A program made the translations under genes and the position numbers. Below, in pieces: positions 1 to 8,400 of a stretch of 20,349 bases of DNA (its first letter is position 1; the number at the start of each line of letters is the position of its first letter). The stretch spans positions 248 to 20,596 of the forward strand of contig DJEI01000088.1 in NCBI GenBank assembly GCA_002431865.1, read 5' to 3'. The DNA comes from Lachnospiraceae bacterium UBA5902 (GTDB lineage: Bacteria; Bacillota; Clostridia; Lachnospirales; Lachnospiraceae). A model generated the notes under the pieces. The model was not told where the DNA came from. It saw only the letters and a list, made by a program, of their open reading frames with translations, and did no database searches.

Positions 1-479
1 TTTTTCTTCTGCATCAGAAGCTCGATTGCCTCGTCTGTATAACCCGGTGCAATCACACCATCGGATACCTCACGCTTGATGAGTCTTGCTGTATCCTTAT
101 CACACACATCGGAAAGTGCAATGAAATCACCGAAGGAAGACATACGGTCAGCGCCTCTGGCTCTCGCATAGGCACATGCCAGTGGAGAAAGCTCGCCGAG
201 ATCGTCTACCCAGTAGATCTTTGCCAATGTATCGTCAAGCGGAAGTCCTACAGCCGCACCTGCCGGAGATACATGCTTGAAGGAAGTTGCTGCCGGAAGT
301 CCGGTTGCTTCTTTCAGCTCCTTTACAAGTTGCCAGCCGTTAAATGCATCCAAAAAGTTGATATAGCCCGGCTTACCGTTGATTACCTTGACCGGAAGCT
401 CGCTTCCATCTTCCATGTAGATACGGGACGGTTTCTGATTCGGGTTACATCCATACTTAAGCATAATTTCGTTTGCCAT
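1..479 (-). CDS. purH: AICAR transformylase (phosphoribosylaminoimidazolecarboxamide formyltransferase), stand-alone, partial
   Basis: This gene runs off the left edge, and only its first 159 codons are present. The protein starts [17 protein letters not shown] and contains [11 protein letters not shown]. In that motif K68 and H69 match the catalytic Lys-His pair of the transformylase domain of PurH. It transfers a formyl group from 10-formyl-tetrahydrofolate to AICAR, the penultimate step of de novo IMP synthesis, in the cytosol. It begins directly with transformylase sequence and lacks the N-terminal cyclohydrolase (MGS-like) domain of bifunctional PurH. The cyclohydrolase step is instead encoded by the gene 21 bases upstream. 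A GGAGG lies 10 bases before the ATG. The short gap implies one transcript with the cyclohydrolase gene. The symbol purH is given by function only, because this is the monofunctional form. The family call is very secure, although the C-terminal part cannot be seen. Confidence 0.93.
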   Translation of the reverse strand, partial: MANEIMLKYGCNPNQKPSRIYMEDGSELPVKVINGKPGYINFLDAFNGWQLVKELKEATGLPAATSFKHVSPAGAAVGLPLDDTLAKIYWVDDLGELSPLACAYARARGADRMSSFGDFIALSDVCDKDTARLIKREVSDGVIAPGYTDEAIELLMQKK

Positions 480-500
480 GATTTTTCATCCTCCGCTTTC

Positions 501-1220
501 TTAGACTCTGTCGTATTTATTGATAATCTTTGATGTTGCCTTGCCTGTCTCGATATCGATATAGCGAACGAACAAAGATACCTTGTTATCCTCATTCAAA
601 GAGTTCCACAGCATATCGGTAAATGCATCCATATCATCCGGGATTGCAACCAGCTTCGGCTCACCCTCAAAGCTTGGAAGTGGATTGCCATCACCCATAT
701 AGGTGTGGATGAAATGTCCGGTTCCCGGAAGTGGATTCGTATAAGAGAATGTAAATCTCTCACAGCAATCCGGATTTCCGTCTGCGGATTTTAAGATGGA
801 CATTGCATAATTATACGAACCATTTTCCACATGCATAATGCCGGAAATACGTGGTGTATAATTCGGTGCATCGTCCTCATATTCTCTCGTGCGTAAAGAC
901 TGCTCAAATGTCTGCTGCTTATCCATCAGCTCGTAAATCGTGTCGGTCTGATCTCCGTTTGTCACGATTGTCTTGTTGCCTAATACACGCACCGGTGCAT
1001 AGATGATCAGATGTGGATCTGTCAGCTTGGAAGGATCTGCTGCCTCTGTTCTTATGCCATCCTCTGTCTCTGTAAATACACGGTTCCGTGAATTCACGCT
1101 GCGTCCCATAATGAAATATGCCGTTACCGCTTTCCTGCCATCCTGTGACTTTCCGATTACGATACCTCTGCCCGGGTACGCGTTACCCTTCAATTCTTCT
1201 TCCAATGAAATCATCTTCAC
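501..1220 (-). CDS. purO: IMP cyclohydrolase, PurO-type (IMP_cyclohyd family)
   Basis: This is a cytosolic enzyme that closes the ring of FAICAR to give IMP, the last step of purine synthesis. The sequence shows the pattern of the PurO/IMP_cyclohyd family rather than the MGS-type cyclohydrolase of PurH: an early YPGRGIVIG stretch, GRSVNSRNRVF, NGDQTDTIYE, PRISGIMHVENG and HTYMGDGNPLPSFEGEP. The reading frame stays open upstream to 1334. The likely start is GTG at 1220, because an AGGAGG at 1231-1236 lies 10 bases before it; the ATG at 1214, giving MISLEEEL, is 16 bases away. The extra upstream codons fall inside the palindromic element at 1257-1469 and are probably not translated. The gene is followed after 21 bases by the AICAR transformylase gene, so the two replace bifunctional PurH. 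The family is secure. The exact start and the use of the archaeal-style symbol are less so. Confidence 0.88.
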   Translation of the reverse strand: MKMISLEEELKGNAYPGRGIVIGKSQDGRKAVTAYFIMGRSVNSRNRVFTETEDGIRTEAADPSKLTDPHLIIYAPVRVLGNKTIVTNGDQTDTIYELMDKQQTFEQSLRTREYEDDAPNYTPRISGIMHVENGSYNYAMSILKSADGNPDCCERFTFSYTNPLPGTGHFIHTYMGDGNPLPSFEGEPKLVAIPDDMDAFTDMLWNSLNEDNKVSLFVRYIDIETGKATSKIINKYDRV

Positions 1221-1256
1221 GCTCTTCGCTCCTCCTCTTGAATGTTTATCTAATAA

Positions 1257-1469
1257 CAATTTGGCAATACCAACAATTTTATACGTCACAGACATTACAT
1301 GATTCTTCGCAGATACGCTCTCGCTCACTTCCACACGCAGCAGACACTAAACTCCCTGCACCTTCATACTTCCGGTGCAGCTCGTTAAGTGCTGGCGTGT
1401 TCCAATAGTCTGCTTACGAATCAGTAAATGCCTGTGACGTAATATACTCATTTATTCATTGCCAAATTG
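1257..1469. repeat. MITE-like palindromic element with imperfect terminal inverted repeats
   Basis: The ends are perfect 12-base inverted repeats, CAATTTGGCAAT at 1257-1268 and ATTGCCAAATTG at 1458-1469. A second matching block lies inside them: ACGTCACAGACATT at 1283-1296 against AATGCCTGTGACGT at 1427-1440, which is 13 of 14 bases when reverse-complemented. A weaker third block shares TGATTC and GCAGA. The centre holds a 7-bp hairpin, CTGCACC at 1356-1362 with GGTGCAG at 1374-1380. TAA flanks both ends (1254-1256 and 1470-1472), as a 3-bp target duplication would. It contains no transposase. It fills most of the 305-base gap between the DUF218 gene and the cyclohydrolase, so any promoter for the purine genes must lie in it or be read through it. 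The mobile origin is inferred; a fixed regulatory stem-loop is the alternative. Confidence 0.6.
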
Positions 1470-1525
1470 TAATCCACCTATTCATTTTTCAATCCGTCGT
1501 CACTCAATTTATCTTGTAGGCTGAG

Positions 1526-2239
1526 CTAGTCAGCACCATTTGTCACATCCCCGCTTCCATCTAGGGAAATCGGGTTACCAAGTACAGTCGGCTCCGGTTT
1601 GATAAACGTCATAACAAAGTCCTTGCTGATTGCCAGATACTCACGGATATTCCGTATGGTCTGTCCTCCATAATTGATCGGTGCCGCTGCCACACCATAC
1701 GCATCCATACTAAGACTCTTTGCATTGTAAACCGCCCGCGTCAAATGATATTTCTGCGTAACGATCACAACTTTTTCCGCACCGAAGATTGCTCTGGCAC
1801 GGTACATACTCTCATAAGTAGAAAATCCCGCATGATCGAGAAAAATATCCTCGGACGGAACGCCCTGCTTGATCGCATAGTTCTTCATGACACTGACTTC
1901 ATTATAATATTCGCTGCCGTGGTCACCACTCATCAGTATCTTCGGCGCACAGCCTGCTTTATAAAGTGCAATCCCCTCATCCAGTCGATCCCGCAGCATC
2001 GGACTCGGTGTATCTCCATTCTTTACAGATGCCCCCAGAATGATAATACAGTCCACATCCGAAAGTGCAGTTGCCTCCTCTTCTGTCAGCAGACGGGGAT
2101 TCACATCATGTTTAACATAGATATAGATTCCTGTCAACCCAAGAAGGATCAGCAGTGCACATGCAAACAGGAACAAAAATATATTCCTGATTGCCCGCAC
2201 AAATCCGCCTTTTTTCATCTCTGCTTTTTTCTTACTCAT
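1526..2239 (-). CDS. DUF218 family protein, SanA/YdcF-like, membrane-anchored
   Basis: This 237-residue protein has a short basic N-terminus, one hydrophobic segment at about residues 18-42 and then a DUF218 (ElyC/SanA/YdcF) domain, probably outside the membrane. Conserved family segments are DCIIILGASVKNG (63-75), SPMLRDRLDEGIALYKAG (79-96), the acidic SGDHG loop (104-108), DHAGFSTYESMYRARAIFG (135-153) and TQKYHLTRAVY (161-171). SanA and relatives in other bacteria are linked to envelope integrity and vancomycin exclusion, but the reaction is not established. The tail after residue 215 is short and probably disordered. It starts 12 bases after the glgB stop, so it is almost certainly the last gene of that operon. 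No good terminator follows it. The family call is firm, while the function and the reason for its link to glycogen synthesis are unknown. Confidence 0.85.
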   Translation of the reverse strand: MSKKKAEMKKGGFVRAIRNIFLFLFACALLILLGLTGIYIYVKHDVNPRLLTEEEATALSDVDCIIILGASVKNGDTPSPMLRDRLDEGIALYKAGCAPKILMSGDHGSEYYNEVSVMKNYAIKQGVPSEDIFLDHAGFSTYESMYRARAIFGAEKVVIVTQKYHLTRAVYNAKSLSMDAYGVAAAPINYGGQTIRNIREYLAISKDFVMTFIKPEPTVLGNPISLDGSGDVTNGAD

Positions 2240-2251
2240 ATCTTTCTGCCA

Positions 2252-4540
2252 TTATTTCGTCGTCTTTTTCTCTGTGGAAGTCCTAGCTGCTGTCGGTTTC
2301 TTTGCTATGGCTGGCTTCTTATCTACATAATCATACTTGAATATCATCATTGAAAGCGGTGCAATATCAATGCTGATTGCATATGGCATACGGTCACATT
2401 TTTCTTCAAATGCCTTGACCGTACCGTTCTTTGTGCCGGAACCACCATATATCTTCGCATCGGAATTGATGATTTCCTCATACTCTGTCAGACAAGGAAC
2501 GCCAATCCAGTAATCCTTGCGTTCTACCGGAACGAAGTTGCACACGAACAGCAACTGATTCTTCGCTGTCTTTCCCCGGCGCACAAACGCGATAATACTT
2601 GTATTTGCATCATCGACCTTCGTCCACTCGAATCCCATCTGATCGTTGTCATTGTAGTAGCATGCATCATAAGTTGTATACAGATGGTTCAGATCTGCAA
2701 CCCATTTCTGCATCTTCTTATGCAATGGCTGCTCTAATAAAAACCAGTCAAGACTTCTCGCTTCGCTCCACTCACGAAGCTGTCCGAACTCCTGTCCCAT
2801 GAACAGAAGCTTCTTGCCCGGATGTCCATACATAAATCCATATGCTGTACGCAGGTTTGCGAACTTGTCTACCTCAAAGCCCGGCATCTTGTTGAGCATC
2901 GAGCATTTCAGATGTACAACCTCATCATGTGAGATTACAAGTACATAATTCTCCGCGTATGTGTATGACAAACTGAAGGTCAGACGGTTGTGATTGAACG
3001 AACGGAAATATGGATCCATCTTCATATACTCTAAGAAGTCGTTCATCCAGCCCATGTTCCACTTATACAGGAATCCAAGCCCCTTCATGCTTGCCGGTGC
3101 TGTGACACCTGCCCATGCCGTAGACTCTTCCGCAATCAGGAACGCGCCCGGATTGCGTTCTTCCATAACCGTGTTGATCTTGCGGAGCAGTTCGATTGCA
3201 TCGTAATTCTCATTTCCACCATCCTTGTTCGGCAGCCACTGTCCATCCTGCTTTCCGTAATCCAGATACAGCATAGAAGCAACTGCGTCCACACGCAATG
3301 CATCCACATGGAACTTTTCCACCCAGAACAATGCATTGGCAGTTAAGAAGTTTGATACTTCATTTCTTCCAAAATCAAAAATATAGGTTCCCCAGTCCGG
3401 ATGCTCGCCACGTCTTGGATCCGGGTGCTCGTAAAGCGGCATGCCATCAAATCTTCCAAGTCCGTGTGCATCTCGTGGGAAATGTGCCGGTACCCAGTCT
3501 AAGATCACGCCGATGCCGTTTGCATGCATGTGATCTACAAAATACATGAAATCCTCCGGCGAGCCATAACGGCTGGTCGGTGCATAATAATTTGTTACCT
3601 GATATCCCCACGATCCGTCAAATGGATACTCTGCAATCCCCATCAGCTCGACATGGGTGTATCCCATCTTCTTTACATAATCGCAGAGCATCTTCGCAAG
3701 CTCGCGGTAAGTGTAGAATCCAAAATCCGAATCCTCGATTTTCTTCTTCCAGGAGCCAAGATGACACTCATAGATTGCCATCGGCTTTTTGAGTTCTGTC
3801 TCTCGTGTCTGATTTCTCCGTTCCTCGATCCATGCAGTATCCTTCCACTTATACCCGGTCAGATCCGCAACGATATTCGCGTTGTCCGGTCTTACCTGAC
3901 ACTGGTTTCCATATGGATCTGCCTTATATAAAATCTCACCATCTCTTGTGAGAATCTGATATTTGTAGACAGCCCCCGGTGCCACATCCGGGATAAACAG
4001 CTCATAAATACCGGATGTCTGCATCATCTGCATCGGATTCAATGCGCCATCCCACATATTAAAATCGCCAACGACACTGACACGTCTCGCATGCGGTGCC
4101 CATACTGCGAAGTATGTTCCCTTCACACCATCGATTGTCATCGGATGCGCACCAAACTTTTCGTAGACATCATAGTGCTTGCCCTCTGCAAAAAGATACG
4201 TATCGAAATCTGTGATCTGCGAATCAAACGCATACGCATCGGCAGTCACAACGGTCGAACCATCTTGATAGGTTGTCTCAATCCGGTATTTTGTTCCTTT
4301 ATATTTCTTCTTTGCACTGTAAAAGCCATAGAAACCATCTGCCAGGCATTCCATCTCCTCACGGTTTTTGCCCGTCGGAGATACGACGCAGACTTTCTCT
4401 GCATATGGACGATATACGGTGATCACCTGTCCATCGCCATAATCATGGTTTCCGAGCAGATGCTTCGGTGCATTGATAACCCCATTTTTCAATTCATCGT
4501 ACAAAATCCAGTTTACCCAATCTTCCAGTCGTTTGTTCAT
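2252..4540 (-). CDS. glgB: 1,4-alpha-glucan branching enzyme (GH13)
   Basis: GlgB cuts alpha-1,4 glucan chains and reattaches them through alpha-1,6 bonds, making the branches of glycogen in the cytosol. The 762-residue protein has an N-terminal CBM48-type beta-sandwich region (about 25-225, possibly duplicated) and then a GH13 barrel. The motifs seen are DWVPAHFP (348-355), ALRVDAVASMLYLDY (414-428, nucleophile D418), LIAEEST (468-474, acid/base E471) and VISHDEVVH (535-543, D539). A C-terminal beta domain follows. The last ~20 residues are a Lys/Ala/Pro/Thr-rich tail (after about 740) that goes beyond the normal end of the family. GGAGG lies 11 bases before the ATG. The gene sits 37 bases after the DUF1461-like gene and 12 bases before the DUF218 gene. 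No other glycogen genes (glgA, glgC, glgP) are in the window. Confidence 0.97.
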   Translation of the reverse strand: MNKRLEDWVNWILYDELKNGVINAPKHLLGNHDYGDGQVITVYRPYAEKVCVVSPTGKNREEMECLADGFYGFYSAKKKYKGTKYRIETTYQDGSTVVTADAYAFDSQITDFDTYLFAEGKHYDVYEKFGAHPMTIDGVKGTYFAVWAPHARRVSVVGDFNMWDGALNPMQMMQTSGIYELFIPDVAPGAVYKYQILTRDGEILYKADPYGNQCQVRPDNANIVADLTGYKWKDTAWIEERRNQTRETELKKPMAIYECHLGSWKKKIEDSDFGFYTYRELAKMLCDYVKKMGYTHVELMGIAEYPFDGSWGYQVTNYYAPTSRYGSPEDFMYFVDHMHANGIGVILDWVPAHFPRDAHGLGRFDGMPLYEHPDPRRGEHPDWGTYIFDFGRNEVSNFLTANALFWVEKFHVDALRVDAVASMLYLDYGKQDGQWLPNKDGGNENYDAIELLRKINTVMEERNPGAFLIAEESTAWAGVTAPASMKGLGFLYKWNMGWMNDFLEYMKMDPYFRSFNHNRLTFSLSYTYAENYVLVISHDEVVHLKCSMLNKMPGFEVDKFANLRTAYGFMYGHPGKKLLFMGQEFGQLREWSEARSLDWFLLEQPLHKKMQKWVADLNHLYTTYDACYYNDNDQMGFEWTKVDDANTSIIAFVRRGKTAKNQLLFVCNFVPVERKDYWIGVPCLTEYEEIINSDAKIYGGSGTKNGTVKAFEEKCDRMPYAISIDIAPLSMMIFKYDYVDKKPAIAKKPTAARTSTEKKTTK

Positions 4541-4577
4541 ATTTTGTAACCCTCCTTAAAAATATCCTTCTCTAAAT

Positions 4578-5231
4578 CTAAAACCGGTGTGGCCGCCCCG
4601 CCAGACGGACACACACACGAATCATCACAAACACGAAAATCTCGGTGGCAACTATGCCAAGATATAGCAATGCCAGATTCCTTGCAAAAGCTTCCGGCAG
4701 TATCTTGCACAGCACATCTCCGGTTGAGAAATAACTGTAATCACCTCGGAATATCATATTGCGCAGCCCTGCATAGACCTCTCTTTTTGATGTCACGATC
4801 CGCAGCATCAAAAGAGCCACCAGACACGCGCCGCCTGCACTGCCATAAAAGCACGGCATCGTCTCCCGCCTGCGCCACAGCCTGCGGAAACTGTATATTA
4901 TTCCAACCAATGACATAATTGATAAAATCCATGCCAACCGGTAATACCCTTTCAGCCGGTTCAACTGATGCACATTGGTATCGGATAATTCATATCCTGC
5001 AATCCTGTATCTGCCCGTAAAAAACTGACAATACGAATCTGCAATCTGTCCATAATAAAGCTCTGCTTCCACCTTGCTGATCTCCACCGCCGCACCATTG
5101 CGGTAATCCGTCGATGAAAACCGGTATACACTCCGGTTGAACGCCAGCAGGCATACAGCAAAGCTCAAAATAAACACCGCAATGCAGACACTCGCCAGCC
5201 ATTGAAACTTTCTGTATTCTTCTCTTTTCAT
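4578..5231 (-). CDS. Integral membrane protein, probable DUF1461/TIGR01906 family
   Basis: This 217-residue protein has about four membrane segments: 11-31, 97-116, 131-147 and 186-206. A longer soluble loop (about 35-95), probably external, separates the first two. The loop ends in an LSDTNVHQLNRLKGYY stretch, and a later motif reads CKILPEAFARNLALLYLG. Both match my recollection of the DUF1461 (TIGR01906) membrane family, which has no established function. It is the first gene of the run leading into glgB (37-base gap), behind a recognisable promoter at 5287-5315. No catalytic residues can be assigned. The gene is certainly coding, given its operon position and hydrophobic pattern, but the family call is from memory of weak motifs. 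It could instead be an unrelated four-helix membrane protein. Confidence 0.65.
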   Translation of the reverse strand: MKREEYRKFQWLASVCIAVFILSFAVCLLAFNRSVYRFSSTDYRNGAAVEISKVEAELYYGQIADSYCQFFTGRYRIAGYELSDTNVHQLNRLKGYYRLAWILSIMSLVGIIYSFRRLWRRRETMPCFYGSAGGACLVALLMLRIVTSKREVYAGLRNMIFRGDYSYFSTGDVLCKILPEAFARNLALLYLGIVATEIFVFVMIRVCVRLAGRPHRF

Positions 5232-5286
5232 AATAATTGATTTCTATCTTTTTCCTGTAAAATCCTAAAAACCTATAAGCTTATTT

Positions 5287-5315
5287 ATTTTACCATTTCC
5301 GCCATACAAAGTAAA
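5287..5315 (-). promoter_or_regulatory. Promoter of the DUF1461-glgB-DUF218 operon
   Basis: On the minus strand TTTACT (5310-5315) and TAAAAT (5287-5292) are separated by 17 bases, each close to the sigma-A consensus. The site lies 56 bases upstream of the first gene and points toward it. Confidence 0.5.
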
Positions 5316-5369
5316 GAAACCATTTTATAAATACGTCCAATATCACGGGAATTCTGCGTCATTTTTGCC

Positions 5370-5398
5370 TTGCGTCATATGCTGTTTTCCACTATAAT
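5370..5398 (+). promoter_or_regulatory. Promoter of the PAS/GGDEF/EAL gene
   Basis: TTGCGT (5370-5375) and a perfect TATAAT (5393-5398) are 17 bases apart, and the gene starts 41 bases downstream. A 7-bp inverted repeat, ATGCTGT at 5379-5385 and ACAGCAT at 5415-5421, brackets the -10 box and the expected start of transcription. It may be an operator. Confidence 0.6.
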
Positions 5399-5438
5399 AA
5401 TAGTAGTTTTTTATACAGCATGAGGTGGTGGGGCGATA

Positions 5439-8400
5439 ATGGCATCAAGCAATTTTGTAAATGGAAATGACGTGGCTACATTTGTCTTGGAGACGGATGC
5501 ACCATACAATATTCTGGACTTTGACCAGGGGCTTTGTACAATGACCGGATACTCTCCGCGTGAATTGTCCAGGAAGATCTGTACTCTGGATAATCTGTTA
5601 TATGTGGAGGATTTCACAGAAGTGATTGCCTCCATGAACTATCAGTTAAGTATCTCGAATCTGATCAGTATCCAGCACCGGATCGTGACGAAGAGCGGTA
5701 CGGTGCTTACGGTGCTTTGCAATGGACAAGCCTTTTCTTTGAACGATGGCCGTGACGTATTACAGTGCGTTTTTACTGATATCACGAATCTGGAAAATGC
5801 CGCGAGCGAAACCGTCCGTGCCAAGACCGATCTGGAGATTTTCGCAAATACCGTTCCGAGCGGTGTGAGCAAGCATCTGTTAGACAACAATCTCTCCCTT
5901 TTGTGGGCAAATAATTTCTTTTATGATATGTGTGGCTACTCCGAGCACGACTACAGGGAGAAGTTCGGAAAAAGCACGCTGCAGCTCGTCCTGAGCGAGG
6001 ATCTGGCACTCGTGATTGACGCACTTGCTGACCTGACGGAGAACGAGGAGAATTCCAAGATCATGAACTTCCGGATCCAGTGTGCGGATGGCAATATCAA
6101 ATGGGTCAATGCAGTCATTGCCCGCTCCGGTTCCGAGGAACAGGGCTTCCCGGTTGTAAACCTCGTTATGTCAGATATTACAAGTCTGAAAATTGCCGAG
6201 ACAAAGGCGATGCTCGAAGAACAGAAATATCTGATCATCTCTGACATCTCCGAGGAACTTCCTTACGAATATGATATCGCAACCGATACGATCACCTTTG
6301 CCGAAAAGTTCAACCATATCTTTGAAGGTGAATCCGTGATTGAGAACCCGACGGAAAATATGCTCAAGATGGGGCTTGTCTCTTACGATACACAGTCCGC
6401 GATCGAGGAGCTGTTTTATCTGGCAAAAGCCGGCACAGAATATCATTCAACAGAGTTCAAATTAAATACGAAAAATGGTGGTTTCCAATGGTACTTCTCC
6501 ACGTTTTCCACCATCTACGATGAGGAGGGAACACCGCTTCGTGTCGTTGGTCTGCTCCGGAATATCCACACCCAGAAGGTGGAACAGCAAAAGCTGCTGA
6601 TCCGTGCAGAGACCGATCAGATGACCGGACTTTACAACAAAGCAACAACCGAGAGCAAAATCCAGGCATCCCTGCGTGAATTAAACGGAAACAGCTATCA
6701 GGTTCTGATGCTGGTTGATATTGATGATTTCAAAAAGATCAATGATACATTTGGACATTTAAAGGGCGACGAGGTCATCGTCGATATCGCAAAAACTTTA
6801 CAGGAATTCAAAGGTGATTATGGCATTGCCGGGCGTCTCGGCGGCGATGAATTTTGTGTATTTTTGTCCAATGTGTTAGATACCCAGCTTGCAAGCGAAA
6901 AAGCAGCCATGATTGCCGATCGTCTGCGTGAGCTTTACCAGCACGACTGCAAGGTCACTCTCAGTATCGGTATCGCCGCAACCAACCAGCAGATTCCATA
7001 TAACGTCCTGCTGGAAAATGCAGATACCGCCTTGTATCAGGCGAAGTTAAACGGCAAGAACGGCTACTTCTTCTATGCCGATGATATGGAACGTGGAGAG
7101 TACGAAAATGATCGTTTGGAACCGACAGCAAAAGAAACAGGAGCCTCTGCTCTTTTGGATTCCCTGCTTTCTACGCTGTTTGCCAGCACCAATACCTACA
7201 CTGCGATCGAACAAGCGATGGCAATCGTAGGCGAGCACTACGCCATCGACAAGATCAGCATCTGGGAATACAGCTACAACAAGAGCTTCGTTGACTGTAC
7301 GCATCAATGGTGCAAAAAGGGCATCACCAACGATATGGTGCTCCGCCAGCATACTCCTGCCGCGATTCTGGAAGAATTATCTGCGATGGGAACGGACGGC
7401 ATTACCTATTCCTCCGATACATCTTTGATTAAGACAAACACCGCAAGCATGAACCCGTATGCGGAAGGCATCCGCAAGCTCATGCAGTGCGATATCAATA
7501 CAAACGGCAAACGGGTCGGCTTTATCAGCTTCTATTCCATGGACAAAGATGTCACATGGAACGCGCAGACATTGACCGCATTTAAGCAGATCTTCCGTCT
7601 GTTCGGAGAGGCGATCAAGACAAAACAGGCAAACCGTGCGATGTCACTACTGCGTGATGATACGATCAAGGCGTTTAATCTCGTACAGAATCCTATGGTC
7701 GTTGTCGACAAGGATTCCTACGACGTCATGTATTTCAACGAATGTGCACGGGAATATTTCCCAAAGCTTGCCTTAAACAGCAAATGCTACGCCTGCCTGC
7801 AGCAGGAAAGCGGGCCTTGCCGTGATTGTCCGGTACATAAGATCTCTGACAGTAATCCTACTGTTGGCTGTATTAAGCACAATCGCACGCTCGACGAGCC
7901 GCTGGATGTCCATATGACAACGATCAACTGGAGTTCCGGCAGTCATACATTTTTGATTTCGACCTCCGCGCACAAAGAGACAAAGGCAGAACAGCTCCGC
8001 AAGGAACTCGAGCAGAACATCAACATCGAAAAACGCATTGCCGAGGCTTCTTACCGCGATATTGTAACCGGATATGGAAACTTCGAGAAGTTCAAGGTCG
8101 ATGCACAGGCGATCTTAAACGACAACCCGGATACCGATTATGTTATGTTTTACTTTAACATCAAGAACTTCAAATACATCAACGAAACCTATGGTCATAA
8201 TGTGGGCGATCAAACGCTCAAGGCAGTCGCAGATGTATTGAACAAATATATGCAGGAAGGTGAGACATTTGCCCGCGTCATCAGTGATACCTACATCATG
8301 CTGATCCACTACAAGGCAGAAGATCAGTTTATGTCCATCTTCAACAACATCAAGGCAGAGGTGCATGATGCATGCCTTGCCATTCAGGACCGGTTCGTCG

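Noticed and set aside
1221..1334. Upstream extension of IMP cyclohydrolase to the ATG at 1334
   Set aside because: The extra 38 residues fall largely inside the palindromic element, and the AGGAGG at 1231-1236 fits the later start.
1520..1534. Terminator at the end of the DUF218 gene (GCTGA/TCAGC stem)
   Set aside because: The stem is only 5 bp, overlaps the stop codon and has no T-tract on the minus strand.
1745..2353. A 202-residue open frame on the plus strand opposite the DUF218 gene
   Set aside because: It lies antisense to a clear family member, has low-complexity Cys/His/Ile composition, and has no ribosome binding site or domain.
5232..5438. A c-di-GMP riboswitch before the GGDEF/EAL gene
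   Set aside because: From the -10 box to the start there are only about 35 bases, too short for a GEMM aptamer, and no matching conserved segments are visible.
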